Below are positions 8,208 through 17,561 of a DNA stretch of 64,000 bases, piece after piece. Source of the DNA: JALOAD01 sp023228995 [NCBI: Candidatus Muiribacterium halophilum] (GTDB lineage: Bacteria > Muiribacteriota > Muiribacteriia > Muiribacteriales); the NCBI GenBank assembly GCA_023228995.1, contig JALOAD010000009.1:1-64000 (forward strand), written 5' to 3'. Below the pieces are notes generated by a model. The model was given only the letters and a program-made list of their open reading frames with translations, searched no databases and was not told the origin of the DNA. Position numbers and translations under genes: made by a program. Positions within the stretch are counted from its first letter, which is position 1; every line of letters starts with the position of its first letter.

Positions 8208-9293
8208 ATGAACTACAAAAAAAGACTACAGTTTATTAGAAAACTCGATATAATTACAGATGTTTACCATAATCCTGAAGAAATATTTACTAAATCAACA
8301 GAACTTTTAAAAAAATACCTACCTTTTTTTAGTGCAGTATTACGAATAAATAAAATTGATAATAAAACTACCAAATATTACACAGATGATAATGGACATA
8401 AACTCGAAAGAGAAATTTCAGAAAAATATTTCAATGAAAAAAAATCAAATTTCATTTTAAATGGACATTATGTATATATAAGACCACTTGTATTAAAAAA
8501 AGAAACATTAGAACATGAAAACAAAATGTTTGGATATTTTATATTTTTTTACAAAAACAAACTTGAATATAGAGAAAAATTATTATTAAGAGATTATATA
8601 GATTTTATAAATGATTCATTATTTATGATAGGTAAAATCGATAAGATTAAAAGTCTTTTTTCAAAATACATACCAGAATCAATAGTTCAAAAAATGGATT
8701 CAATAAAAGACATAAATTCATTATTAAAAGGTAAAAAGTCCGATGTAGCTATTTTTTTTGCAGATATAAGAGGTTTCACATGTTATTCAGAAAAACATAC
8801 ACCAGAAGAAGTCATTAAGTTTTTAAATTCAATTTTTTCAGTAATAGTAAAAGAAATATTCCTACACGATGGAATGGTTGACAAATTCATAGGAGACGCA
8901 GTAATGGCAGTATTCGGAGCACCAATTTCATATAGCAGACCATATGTAAATGCAATAAATGCAGCAATATCAATTCAAACAAAAATAAATAAGTTAAAAA
9001 ACAAGTATCCAGAAATTGGCATTGGAATAGGAATAAATTTTGGACCAGCAATATCAGGAAATATCGGAACAATCGATAGACTAGAATACACAGCAATAGG
9101 CGATACAGTAAATGTAGCCTCAAGACTCGAAAGCATCTCAAAAGCCCAAGAAATCCTAATTAACTCAAATTTAAATGATAAAGTGAAAGATATATTCAAA
9201 ACCAAGTTCATAGGAACTCATTTATTAAAAGGAAAAGCAGACGCGCAAAAGGTTTATAAGATTTTGGGGTCAGGTCTTCGGAATTCGAATTAG
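8208..9293 (+). CDS. Class III adenylate cyclase with GAF-like N-terminus
   Basis: 361 aa from the ATG at 8208, chosen over an upstream ATG (8160) because GTGGAG sits seven bases before it. Residues 1-150 look like a soluble GAF-like sensor region and 178-340 form the cyclase homology domain. The metal-binding aspartates are at about 186 (FFADIRGF) and 230 (DKFIGDAVMAVFG). The lysine in DKFIGD and the aspartate of AIGDTVNVASRLE are the residues expected for ATP and not GTP as substrate. The predicted product is cAMP, though no Crp-type receptor was seen in the window. The last ~9 codons and the stop are supplied by the repeat element starting at 9266, so the C-terminus has probably been altered by insertion. 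Confidence 0.88.
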   Translation: MNYKKRLQFIRKLDIITDVYHNPEEIFTKSTELLKKYLPFFSAVLRINKIDNKTTKYYTDDNGHKLEREISEKYFNEKKSNFILNGHYVYIRPLVLKKETLEHENKMFGYFIFFYKNKLEYREKLLLRDYIDFINDSLFMIGKIDKIKSLFSKYIPESIVQKMDSIKDINSLLKGKKSDVAIFFADIRGFTCYSEKHTPEEVIKFLNSIFSVIVKEIFLHDGMVDKFIGDAVMAVFGAPISYSRPYVNAINAAISIQTKINKLKNKYPEIGIGIGINFGPAISGNIGTIDRLEYTAIGDTVNVASRLESISKAQEILINSNLNDKVKDIFKTKFIGTHLLKGKADAQKVYKILGSGLRNSN

Positions 9294-9470
9294 ATTTTTC
9301 TAATGTGAGCTTTTAACTCTTTAAAAACCTTATCGATATTAGAATTAAACTTTTTTATTTTTAAAATTCAGCAAAACAACAAATTTTCTAATTATTATAT
9401 TTTTTTATGATATTTGCAATTATATTGTTGAATTCGAATGAAAAAAATCGAATTCCGAAGACCTGACCCC
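9266..9470. mobile_element. MITE-like element, family A copy 2
   Basis: 205 bp with GGGGTCAGGTCTTCGGAATTCG at one end and the inverted sequence at the other. The interior is AT-rich and only loosely similar to copies 1 and 3. It sits between two convergent genes, overlapping the last codons of the cyclase and lying 5 bases past the stop of the 1371-aa lipoprotein gene. It is well placed to terminate both transcripts. Confidence 0.75.
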
Positions 9471-9475
9471 GCTTT

Positions 9476-12400
9476 TTATTGTATGTGTATTGTAAGCATT
9501 GATACTACTGTTATTTCATTCTCTTCATAACTTACTTCAATATCAATTATATCACCTGATAATGTTCCGGTTGAGTCGTAAATAAATTCTCCTGCTATTT
9601 GATTTATAGAACCTGACCCATTTATTATTGTATATGTTAATTCTGTTGAATTTCTTGTTTCTGTTACTGCATTATCATAATTTGAATTTACTGTTAAATT
9701 TGTTGTTAGATTATAAATATTTCCAGAATTTAAATTAGTTGTTGATGGATTTAATGTTAATGATATTAAATCTGGATTTGTATTTATTGTTATTGATATA
9801 TTTTCTGATATTCCATTTTCTGTATAATCTGCTCTTATTAAAGCAATATCTTTATGTGTTGAATTGTTATCATAAAAACTCTTTCCAAAACTATCGTGTG
9901 CTATTTCCCCATTTCCTGATATTTTACTCCACATTATTTTGTTAAATGGTACTTTAACTTCTGCTTGATTATTATATACTCCTGTTATTTTTAAATTTTC
10001 TAATTGATAATCATTTCCTGGTCTTATCCTAATAGTCTGAGGTGTTGCTTCAAGGCTTGTTAATTCGGGTTTTATTATTATTTCAAAATTTGTATTTTTT
10101 TCTATATTATTTTCTGTATAACTAAATTTTAATATTGCAGATTCTGATGGTTCATAAGATGCTACGCCTCCGGGAGCAAGATATATTCCAACACTTTGCC
10201 ATGTTCCTATATTATTTGTTATTTCAATATCAACATCTGATATATTTAAGTCTTTTATATATCCATCATTATAATGTGCTTTTATATCAAGGTTATTCCC
10301 AATATCAAATAAATCTGATACTTTAATTACTTTTTTTATAAAACTCAATTGAATACTTTCTAATCTATGCTGTGTTGTTATATTTAGAAATGTTTGCTGA
10401 GTTTTATACATTAATTTTAACTTTGTAATTCCTGATGCAGATGGTGCTTGAAAATCGTTACCTATGAGAGTTCCTGATCCTTCTGCTATAGACCATATTA
10501 AATCTGGCTCATAAGAAATATTCTGTACACTTCCATCGCTATAGTGTGATACTACATTTATTGCTCTTAAATTAAATATATTATCTGCTGCAAGATTTAT
10601 TCCTGATGGATTTATTGTTATTGCTGTTAATATTGAATCAACAAATATTTCTAAAACTGCTGTTTTTTCTATTATTAATCCTGAACTTGTAGTTTCAGAA
10701 TATCTGCATTCAAGTCTATTTACTCCACTGTTTACACCTGTATAAGTGCTTCCGTTAAGTGTTCCACCTCCTGAAATTATAATCCAGGTTACATTTGAAA
10801 CTGTTTTTGAATTTCTTCCATCATAACTCGCTGTAACTATAATGTTATTAAGGTTAAGCGTTCCTCCAATTCCAAGATTTGCATTGTTGGGAGATAGTGT
10901 TATTTCTTTAAGAAGAGGGGTAATAATAAATGTTATATCTACATTTTTAATATTTCCTCCATGATTATGACTAATTCTTAACACTGTATTTCCTGCATTA
11001 ATTGGTGCGGTAAATACTGAATCTATGAGAATTCCATCTCCTGAAAATATTTGATATGACAAATTTGTAACTACTCTTGAAGAACCATCATCATAATGAG
11101 CTGTAACTACAAAATCTGTTAAATTCTTTGTATTACCAATATCCAAATTATAACTCATAATATTTGAACTTAAATGATCGAGTGCTGGAAGTATTGTTAT
11201 TAAAATTCCGTCTTTCCATATTTGATTTGTTACTGGATCTTGATAACTTACCTCAAGAAATGCACTTCCACTAATTGCTGATGCTTTGTAAGTATTTCCT
11301 GTTATTGTTCCTTGTCCGGTGAGTTTCCATGTTATATTTGTAACAATTTTTTCTGAATTATTATCATATCTTGCTATTATATCTAAATTTGTTAAATCAA
11401 ATACTTGATTTGCATGAAGATTTAATGGTCCAGAATCGATTCTTACAGAAATACTCACTGGATTTATAATTATATTGAAATCTTTTGTATACTCATATAC
11501 TCCTTCTTCAAAAGAAACTGTTAATACTGTATTTGAGCTTGTTATTTGCGATGTAAATACATTGTCCGAAGATATAGTTCCAGGTCCTGATTTGATAATC
11601 CAATCTACATTTGTAATTGTTTTGGTACTTCCATCATTATAATGTATTTTTTTTATAATATTATCCAAATCTAATGTATCTGTTTTATTCATAGTAAAAC
11701 TTGATGGAATTAATTCAAAACTCTGAAATATTGGAATAACTTTTAATACAAATGATGCTGTCTGTATTATATCTCCTTCCTGAAAAGAAGTCTGAAAAAC
11801 AACTGTTCCACTCATTGTTCCTGTTACTATATATCCTGATAAACCTGCATTTCCTTCAAGAATATTCCATACAGGATTTGTTATTTCTTCTTGTATACCT
11901 TCTTCAGCATAATGGGCAAATACTTTAACCTGTCTTAAATCATAACTTGTTGATACATTAATAAATTCTGAATTATGCGATGTTGTCAATTTTGTAAGTT
12001 TTCTACCAACATTAATAAAAACATCTTTAGCTTTTCCAATTCCACCTTCCATATAATAAGCTTCAACAACTGAATGTCCTATTTGAGTAGATAAAAACTT
12101 ACCATTTTGTGAAATACTTCCAACTCCACTTTTTTTTCTCCAATTAACATTAGCAATTATTCTATAAGGGGCATCTGAGTAATAAGCTATTATTTGTATA
12201 TTATTCAAATCCTTTTCAATTCCAAGAGAAGCATTTACTGATTGTGTAGAAAGTTCAATTCTATCTAGTGTTCTTGGTGTATTATCAACCGTAAACATTC
12301 CTGATGGAATATGATCTTTTTTTAAATTATTTATCACAGGTACAATTTTTATTCTTACATTATTTTCATATCCAGATATATCCATATCACTATGCCATGT

Positions 12401-13591
12401 AATAATATGATCTCCCTCTGGAAGATTTTCAGTAAGTCCTGAAATATTTAAACTTTTAGAATAAGTATTTCCACCATCTTTTGAATAATAAAATTCAATA
12501 CTATTTATATTTGAATTTGGATTAACAAGAGTGTATTCAATCATTATATCTGTTGAATTACCCGTAACATTCCTTATAAAAGCTAATTCTACATCATCAC
12601 CTGTAATAGTTACAGGAAAATCTCTTTCAATAGTAATACTATTTTCTGAATATCTTACGCTTAAAACAGCTCCTTGATTAGCAGTTTGATCTGCAAAAAA
12701 TACAAATCCACCATTAAAATTTTGAACTTGACCACTTCCAGATTTTACATACCATAAATTCGGAAATACTACAGCAGTTTGACCATCATTATAATGAGCT
12801 GTAAGCTTTACAAGAGAAAGATCATAATATCCGCCAACTTCCTGTGCCTGAGTTGGTTCTAAAACAATATCAGTAAGTGTATGAAACACTTCTATTTCAA
12901 GCTCAGTTTTCTGAGTAATTCCAGAAGCAGTATATGAACATTCAAGTATAACTGTTTGAGCTTGTGATGGAGCATTAAATCTATCTGCAAACAAATTTCC
13001 AATTCCTGATTTTAAACTCCAATTAACATTACCCACAAGTATTTCAGCATTATCTGAATAAACAGCATAAACTTTAAGATTAGAAAAAAACAAAGATGAA
13101 TCAACAGCAATTTTTAATTTAGAAGATGAAAGTTTTAATTCTTTAAAAAAAACTTCTCCATAATTATTAATATGAAATGGTTGAGAATATACAGGATTTC
13201 CAGTTTTTTCAAAATCATTTGAAACAAGTTTTAAAATAACATCAACTTCATTTGTTATATCAGAAGCTGAAAACCAATTCACAAGTTTATTAGTACCTTC
13301 TCCAATATTGCTATTTCCAGTTACATTAGCAGTTTTTCTAAATACTTCACCAGAATCTACTGAATAATAAATATCAACCGAAGCAGTATCAGCTTCTTCA
13401 TCCCAAATATCAAAATAAACCTGAATATTTCCTTTATTTCCCTGAATTCTAATATTTTCTATAACTGGAGCTTTATTTAAAGATATAGGAGTAATATATG
13501 CAGTTTTTGAAGGTTTACCACTACATGCTGTAAATAAAAAAAATATTATAAACAATAATAAACCTGCATAAAATCTCGTATTTTTTAACAT
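9476..13591 (-). CDS. Large lipoprotein with about 12 bacterial Ig-like repeats
   Basis: 1371 aa. A lipobox (FTAC, Cys about 23) follows the hydrophobic leader, so the protein is probably lipid-anchored and exported. By eye there are about 12 repeats of 85-100 aa, each with a hydrophobic start, a 'VxAHYxDGS' strand, 'VTNVxWxIxSGxGT' and a closing 'xLxVSYxE' strand, typical of bacterial Ig-like (Big) domains. Two copies of a different ~100-aa module (about residues 33-150 and 335-440) share FYYSxDxG...W.S..DI. Such architecture is usual in surface stalks or adhesins. It starts 12 bases after the stop of the predicted beta-barrel gene, suggesting the two act together at the outer membrane. Confidence 0.8.
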   Translation of the reverse strand: MLKNTRFYAGLLLFIIFFLFTACSGKPSKTAYITPISLNKAPVIENIRIQGNKGNIQVYFDIWDEEADTASVDIYYSVDSGEVFRKTANVTGNSNIGEGTNKLVNWFSASDITNEVDVILKLVSNDFEKTGNPVYSQPFHINNYGEVFFKELKLSSSKLKIAVDSSLFFSNLKVYAVYSDNAEILVGNVNWSLKSGIGNLFADRFNAPSQAQTVILECSYTASGITQKTELEIEVFHTLTDIVLEPTQAQEVGGYYDLSLVKLTAHYNDGQTAVVFPNLWYVKSGSGQVQNFNGGFVFFADQTANQGAVLSVRYSENSITIERDFPVTITGDDVELAFIRNVTGNSTDIMIEYTLVNPNSNINSIEFYYSKDGGNTYSKSLNISGLTENLPEGDHIITWHSDMDISGYENNVRIKIVPVINNLKKDHIPSGMFTVDNTPRTLDRIELSTQSVNASLGIEKDLNNIQIIAYYSDAPYRIIANVNWRKKSGVGSISQNGKFLSTQIGHSVVEAYYMEGGIGKAKDVFINVGRKLTKLTTSHNSEFINVSTSYDLRQVKVFAHYAEEGIQEEITNPVWNILEGNAGLSGYIVTGTMSGTVVFQTSFQEGDIIQTASFVLKVIPIFQSFELIPSSFTMNKTDTLDLDNIIKKIHYNDGSTKTITNVDWIIKSGPGTISSDNVFTSQITSSNTVLTVSFEEGVYEYTKDFNIIINPVSISVRIDSGPLNLHANQVFDLTNLDIIARYDNNSEKIVTNITWKLTGQGTITGNTYKASAISGSAFLEVSYQDPVTNQIWKDGILITILPALDHLSSNIMSYNLDIGNTKNLTDFVVTAHYDDGSSRVVTNLSYQIFSGDGILIDSVFTAPINAGNTVLRISHNHGGNIKNVDITFIITPLLKEITLSPNNANLGIGGTLNLNNIIVTASYDGRNSKTVSNVTWIIISGGGTLNGSTYTGVNSGVNRLECRYSETTSSGLIIEKTAVLEIFVDSILTAITINPSGINLAADNIFNLRAINVVSHYSDGSVQNISYEPDLIWSIAEGSGTLIGNDFQAPSASGITKLKLMYKTQQTFLNITTQHRLESIQLSFIKKVIKVSDLFDIGNNLDIKAHYNDGYIKDLNISDVDIEITNNIGTWQSVGIYLAPGGVASYEPSESAILKFSYTENNIEKNTNFEIIIKPELTSLEATPQTIRIRPGNDYQLENLKITGVYNNQAEVKVPFNKIMWSKISGNGEIAHDSFGKSFYDNNSTHKDIALIRADYTENGISENISITINTNPDLISLTLNPSTTNLNSGNIYNLTTNLTVNSNYDNAVTETRNSTELTYTIINGSGSINQIAGEFIYDSTGTLSGDIIDIEVSYEENEITVVSMLTIHIQ

Positions 13592-13603
13592 ATTTACCTT
13601 TCC

Positions 13604-14662
13604 CTATTCAAAATAGAATTTAACTCCAAAACTCCAAGTGTAATTATTTGAATCTATCTCGTATATTCGGCTTTTAATTCTAAAACTCTCTTTTTCAGAA
13701 AGAATAGCAAAAACCTCAAAAAACATTGAAAAATCTTTTTTTTCCTCAAATTCAATTCCATATAAAATACAAGGAGCATAACTTCTTTGAGCTGTAATTA
13801 TCTCATTTTGCCCAGGTTCAATAAGAGAATGAATATATTTAACATAAGAAATACCATATCCAGCATAAGGCTTAAATCTAGTATGCTTTCCAAGTTTATA
13901 TTTTAAAATAAAAGAAATAGGTTCAAATTCAAAAGAATAGTCACTTCCAGCAACAAAAAAGTCATCACCAGTCTTTTCCTGTTTATAAGACATTTTTCTA
14001 AGTTCAACTTCTATTCTATCACTTCTTTTATACCCAACACCAAAATTATGAATAATATCATTTTCAATATAAGCAAAACTTGTTGTAGAAGGTTGAAATT
14101 TACCTAAACCTGCAAAAAAATATGAATTTCTTTTTTTATTATTAACACCATAAGAATAAATTGTTTTTTCATTAATATTTTTAGAAATTTTTTCACCATA
14201 TTCAGGATCAACAACATAATAATCATTATTTCTATTTTTAAGATGTCTTTTAAGAAGATCATCAGCATTAATTCCAGAAGTAGAATCTTCAATTAAAGAA
14301 GTACCCTTAGAAAGACCAGAATTCCCAGAAAGAAGGGTTTCAAGTTTATTAGAAACTTTATTAAAATCAATGTCTGAGATAAGAAGAATATCTTCCCTAT
14401 AATCATGCATAACACTCTTTAGAGAATACAATTTAGTATTATCAACACCATATCCATTAGTATTATATACTCTTCTTAGAATCTCACTAATAACAGCAGC
14501 TTTTTCAAGAGAATTCAACTGAATTTTATCCTCATAAAGAGAAGCAGTTTTAGTTATAAACCCACTATCATAAAAATATCTGAAAAGTTCCGAAGTATTA
14601 TCACAAAAAACATTTATACATAAAAATATAATTATAATAATAAAATAAAAAAGTCTTTTCAT
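13604..14662 (-). CDS. Predicted outer-membrane beta-barrel protein
   Basis: 352 aa with a signal peptide (about 1-20). Residues 20-165 are helical and polar. Residues 175-352 alternate short amphipathic strands with turns (SYFFAGLGKFQPS, NFGVGYKRSDRIEVELRKMSY, FKPYAGYGISYVKYIH, YTWSFGVKFYFE), the pattern of an 8- to 10-stranded outer-membrane barrel similar to OmpW/OmpA-like or porin-family barrels. No family is certain. It is the first gene of a two-gene operon with the Ig-repeat lipoprotein. It supports a two-membrane envelope. Confidence 0.55.
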   Translation of the reverse strand: MKRLFYFIIIIIFLCINVFCDNTSELFRYFYDSGFITKTASLYEDKIQLNSLEKAAVISEILRRVYNTNGYGVDNTKLYSLKSVMHDYREDILLISDIDFNKVSNKLETLLSGNSGLSKGTSLIEDSTSGINADDLLKRHLKNRNNDYYVVDPEYGEKISKNINEKTIYSYGVNNKKRNSYFFAGLGKFQPSTTSFAYIENDIIHNFGVGYKRSDRIEVELRKMSYKQEKTGDDFFVAGSDYSFEFEPISFILKYKLGKHTRFKPYAGYGISYVKYIHSLIEPGQNEIITAQRSYAPCILYGIEFEEKKDFSMFFEVFAILSEKESFRIKSRIYEIDSNNYTWSFGVKFYFE

Positions 14663-14727
14663 TATACCCCACAGTCTTTTATTAAATTATCGGAATTTTT
14701 CTATTTTTATTCAATATAAAAAAAAGC

Positions 14728-14910
14728 GGGGTCAGGTCTTCGGAATTCGACTTTCGAATTCTTAAAAACCCCACCCCTATTAGAATAATGCTTTTTTAAC
14801 CTTAAAAAACAATAGTTTGAAAATATTGGACAAAAACTACATATTCATGATATTTTCACTCATATCTTTGAATTCGATTATCAAAACCCGAATTCCGAAG
14901 ACCTGACCCC
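14728..14910. mobile_element. MITE-like element, family A copy 3
   Basis: 183 bp, GGGGTCAGGTCTTCGGAATTCG ends inverted on the right. It is about 20 bp shorter inside than the other two copies. It lies 7 bases past the pckA stop codon, and a run of T follows the left end in the minus direction. Confidence 0.75.
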
Positions 14911-14917
14911 AAAGCTT

Positions 14918-16564
14918 TTATTTTCCTGGGCAAGATCCCTTGATATCACTGCTTATATTCTTATCTTTATATACTTTATCAAAGTATGCAGAAAATTCTT
15001 CTGCTAATTTTTTTGCTTTTTCTGTATAAGCTTTTTTGTCTTTCCATGTATTTTGTGGAAATAATATTTCAGTCGGTACTCCTTCGCATGTTATTGGTAT
15101 ATTTACATGGAATAGTTTATCTTCTTTGAATTCAATATTATCAAGTTCACCTGATAATGCTGTATCTATCATTTTTCTTGTGTATTTTAATTTTATTCTT
15201 TTTCCTATTCCATATGGTCCGCCAGACCAACCTGTATTAACTAAATATACTTTTGCTTTATGCTTTTCCATATTATCGCCTAACATATTTGCATATATGC
15301 TTGGATTAAGTGGCATAAATGGTTGTCCAAAAAATCTTGAAAAGGTTGCTGATGGTTCTGTTACTCCTCTTTCTGTTCCTGCTAATTTGCTTGTATATCC
15401 CATTATAAACCATAGCATTGCTTGATTTTTATCGAGTTTTGATATTGGTGGCAATACTCCGTAAGCATCTGCTGTTAAAAATATTATTGTTTCTGGATGT
15501 GATCCACATGATGATTTTTTTATTTTTGGTAATGATTCTAATGTGTATGATGCTCTTGAATTTTCTGTTAATCTATTATCACTATAATCAAACTCTCCAT
15601 TTGGATATAATAATGCGTTTTCAACAATTGCTCCATGTTCTGTGTAATCTGCATTATGCATTACTGCATGATATATTTCCGGTTCTTTTTCTTCGGTTAT
15701 ATCAATCATTTTTGCATAACATCCATTTTCAAAATTTGCTATTCCTTTATCACTCCATCCATGTTCGTCATCTCCAAGTAGATATCTGTCTGGATCTGCT
15801 GATAATGTGGTTTTACCTGTTCCAGATAATCCTAAAAACAATGCTGTTTTACCATCTTTTCCTTCATTTGCTGAACAATGTAGTGGCAAAATTCCTTTTG
15901 AAGGAAGTAAATAATTCATTACTGTGAAAAGCATTTTTTTTACTGATCCTAAATAATTTGATCCTACTACAATTCCTTTTTTTCTTTCAAAATCCATTAC
16001 TACTACCATGTCAGATGATGTTTCTGAGTCTGCATCTCTTAATAATCCTTTATACTTTTTATTGTCTAATTTGTCTTTTCCTAGTGCTATTAATAAAAAT
16101 CCATCTTTGTTAAAACAGCTTTTTTCTATATCTTGTGGTATTGGTCTAAACATATTATCTGTAAATAATGATGTTAATGCTAATGGTGTTACTGTTCTTA
16201 CTGGAAATGCATAGGAAGAATCAGCTCCTACAACTCTATCAGTTATATATATTTTTTGTTTTTCTGAAAGCATTTTGAGTGCATCTTCCCAAATTTTATC
16301 AAAAGTGCTTTCTTCCATTGAAACATTATTTGATGAATTCCAATCAATAATATCAAGATTTTCTTTTCTTTTTACTATATATGTATCTTTTGGACTTCTT
16401 CCTGTTGATTCAGGTGGTGTCCATGAAGCTAAACAACCGCATGATGCAATAGCTGCTTCCATATTTTCAACAACTTCCTGAATTGTCTCTTTTCTTGAAA
16501 TATTCTCTAAAATACAACTTTTTTTTGAATCTAATACTTCATTTAATTTTTTTTCTAAATTCAT
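14918..16564 (-). CDS. pckA: Phosphoenolpyruvate carboxykinase (ATP)
   Basis: 548 aa, close to the usual 520-540. It interconverts oxaloacetate + ATP with phosphoenolpyruvate + CO2 in the cytosol, linking the C4-acid pool to gluconeogenesis or, in fermenters, to anaplerotic CO2 fixation. The kinase-1a P-loop (GLSGTGKTTLSAD), the kinase-2 region (LLGDDEHGWSD), NFENGCYAK and FLTADAYGVLPPISKL are all intact. TAGGAG lies seven bases before the ATG. An AAACCATGGTTT palindrome (16607-16618) is in the upstream region. It follows the ROK kinase gene in the same direction with a ~79-bp gap. Confidence 0.95.
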   Translation of the reverse strand: MNLEKKLNEVLDSKKSCILENISRKETIQEVVENMEAAIASCGCLASWTPPESTGRSPKDTYIVKRKENLDIIDWNSSNNVSMEESTFDKIWEDALKMLSEKQKIYITDRVVGADSSYAFPVRTVTPLALTSLFTDNMFRPIPQDIEKSCFNKDGFLLIALGKDKLDNKKYKGLLRDADSETSSDMVVVMDFERKKGIVVGSNYLGSVKKMLFTVMNYLLPSKGILPLHCSANEGKDGKTALFLGLSGTGKTTLSADPDRYLLGDDEHGWSDKGIANFENGCYAKMIDITEEKEPEIYHAVMHNADYTEHGAIVENALLYPNGEFDYSDNRLTENSRASYTLESLPKIKKSSCGSHPETIIFLTADAYGVLPPISKLDKNQAMLWFIMGYTSKLAGTERGVTEPSATFSRFFGQPFMPLNPSIYANMLGDNMEKHKAKVYLVNTGWSGGPYGIGKRIKLKYTRKMIDTALSGELDNIEFKEDKLFHVNIPITCEGVPTEILFPQNTWKDKKAYTEKAKKLAEEFSAYFDKVYKDKNISSDIKGSCPGK

Positions 16565-16606
16565 ATAATCTCCTATTTTTTTTATATTAAAACCTTTTTA
16601 CAATCG

Positions 16607-16618
16607 AAACCATGGTTT
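16607..16618. promoter_or_regulatory. Palindrome upstream of pckA
   Basis: AAACCATGGTTT, a perfect 12-bp palindrome 43 bases before the pckA start. A candidate operator; it could also be chance. Confidence 0.3.
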
Positions 16619-16643
16619 ATTATGATTTTTTTAATGGAAGTTT

Positions 16644-17561
16644 TTATTCAATAAACGAATACGCACATCCGAATATTCCAGCTTCATCGCCAAGTTTTGC
16701 TAATTTTATATCAAGATTTTTATAAGAATAATCAAGACATAATATTTCACTATAATACTTTATTCTCTCAAGAAAATAAAGTCCTGCATGAGAAACTCCT
16801 CCGCCTATTATTATGCATTGAGGATTTATAAGGTTTACAACTGAACTTATACCAACTGAAAGATAATAACACATTCTATCTACTGCCTGTATACAAAGTT
16901 TGTCACCTTTTCTTGCATTATCGAATATTTCTTTTGCTTCAATATGCTGATAATTGTTACTTTCTATAATACTTTTTTCTCCATTTAAAAGCTTTTCTTT
17001 AACAAAATTTACCATTGCAGAAGCTGATGCATACTGTTCAAGACAGCCTTTTCTGCCACATGCACATAAAATTCCATCTTTTTCTACATTTATATGTCCA
17101 ATCTCGCCGGCATTATTATCTGTACCGCCAAACATTGTATTGTTTAAAATAAAAGCTCCTCCTACACCTGTTCCAACTGTAAGCATAAAAAGATTTTTAT
17201 AATTTTTTCCAGCTCCTATCCAGTTTTCTCCTCTAATTGCCATATTAACATCATTATCAATTTTTATTTCTACATTATATTTATTTTTAAGAATTTTGCT
17301 TAAATTTACATTATTCCATCCTAAATTCGGTGCTGTTACAATAACAGAATCTGTTGATACTGTTCCTGGAAAACCTATTCCTATTGCTTTTAACTTTACA
17401 TTTTGTGATAGTTTATCTATTAACTCAAATAAATTATCACATACTTTATCAAATCCATGAAAAGCTTCAGTTTTAACTCTATGTCTTAAATGAATTTTAG
17501 CATTTTTATCAATAAGAGCACCTCTTATATTAGTTCCGCCAAAATCAATACATATATACAT
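16644..17561 (-). CDS. ROK-family sugar kinase (glucokinase-like)
   Basis: 305 aa. ATP-dependent sugar kinase, most likely acting on glucose or a related hexose or N-acetyl-hexosamine. IDFGGTNIRGA is the phosphate-binding loop, GTGVGGAF the glycine-rich segment, and GEIGHINVEKDG...CACGRKGCLEQYAS contains the ROK signature with the zinc-binding His and three Cys. It has no N-terminal helix-turn-helix, so it is an enzyme and not a ROK repressor. I choose the ATG at 17561: AAGGAG is seven bases away and the ATG shares its A with the TGA of the upstream kinase gene (TGATG), implying translational coupling. A TTG one codon earlier is less well placed. Confidence 0.88.
   Translation of the reverse strand: MYICIDFGGTNIRGALIDKNAKIHLRHRVKTEAFHGFDKVCDNLFELIDKLSQNVKLKAIGIGFPGTVSTDSVIVTAPNLGWNNVNLSKILKNKYNVEIKIDNDVNMAIRGENWIGAGKNYKNLFMLTVGTGVGGAFILNNTMFGGTDNNAGEIGHINVEKDGILCACGRKGCLEQYASASAMVNFVKEKLLNGEKSIIESNNYQHIEAKEIFDNARKGDKLCIQAVDRMCYYLSVGISSVVNLINPQCIIIGGGVSHAGLYFLERIKYYSEILCLDYSYKNLDIKLAKLGDEAGIFGCAYSFIE

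Noticed and set aside
15418-15927. 169-codon plus-strand ORF
   Set aside because: Antisense to the conserved core of pckA, with Leu/His/Met-rich composition typical of a shadow frame.
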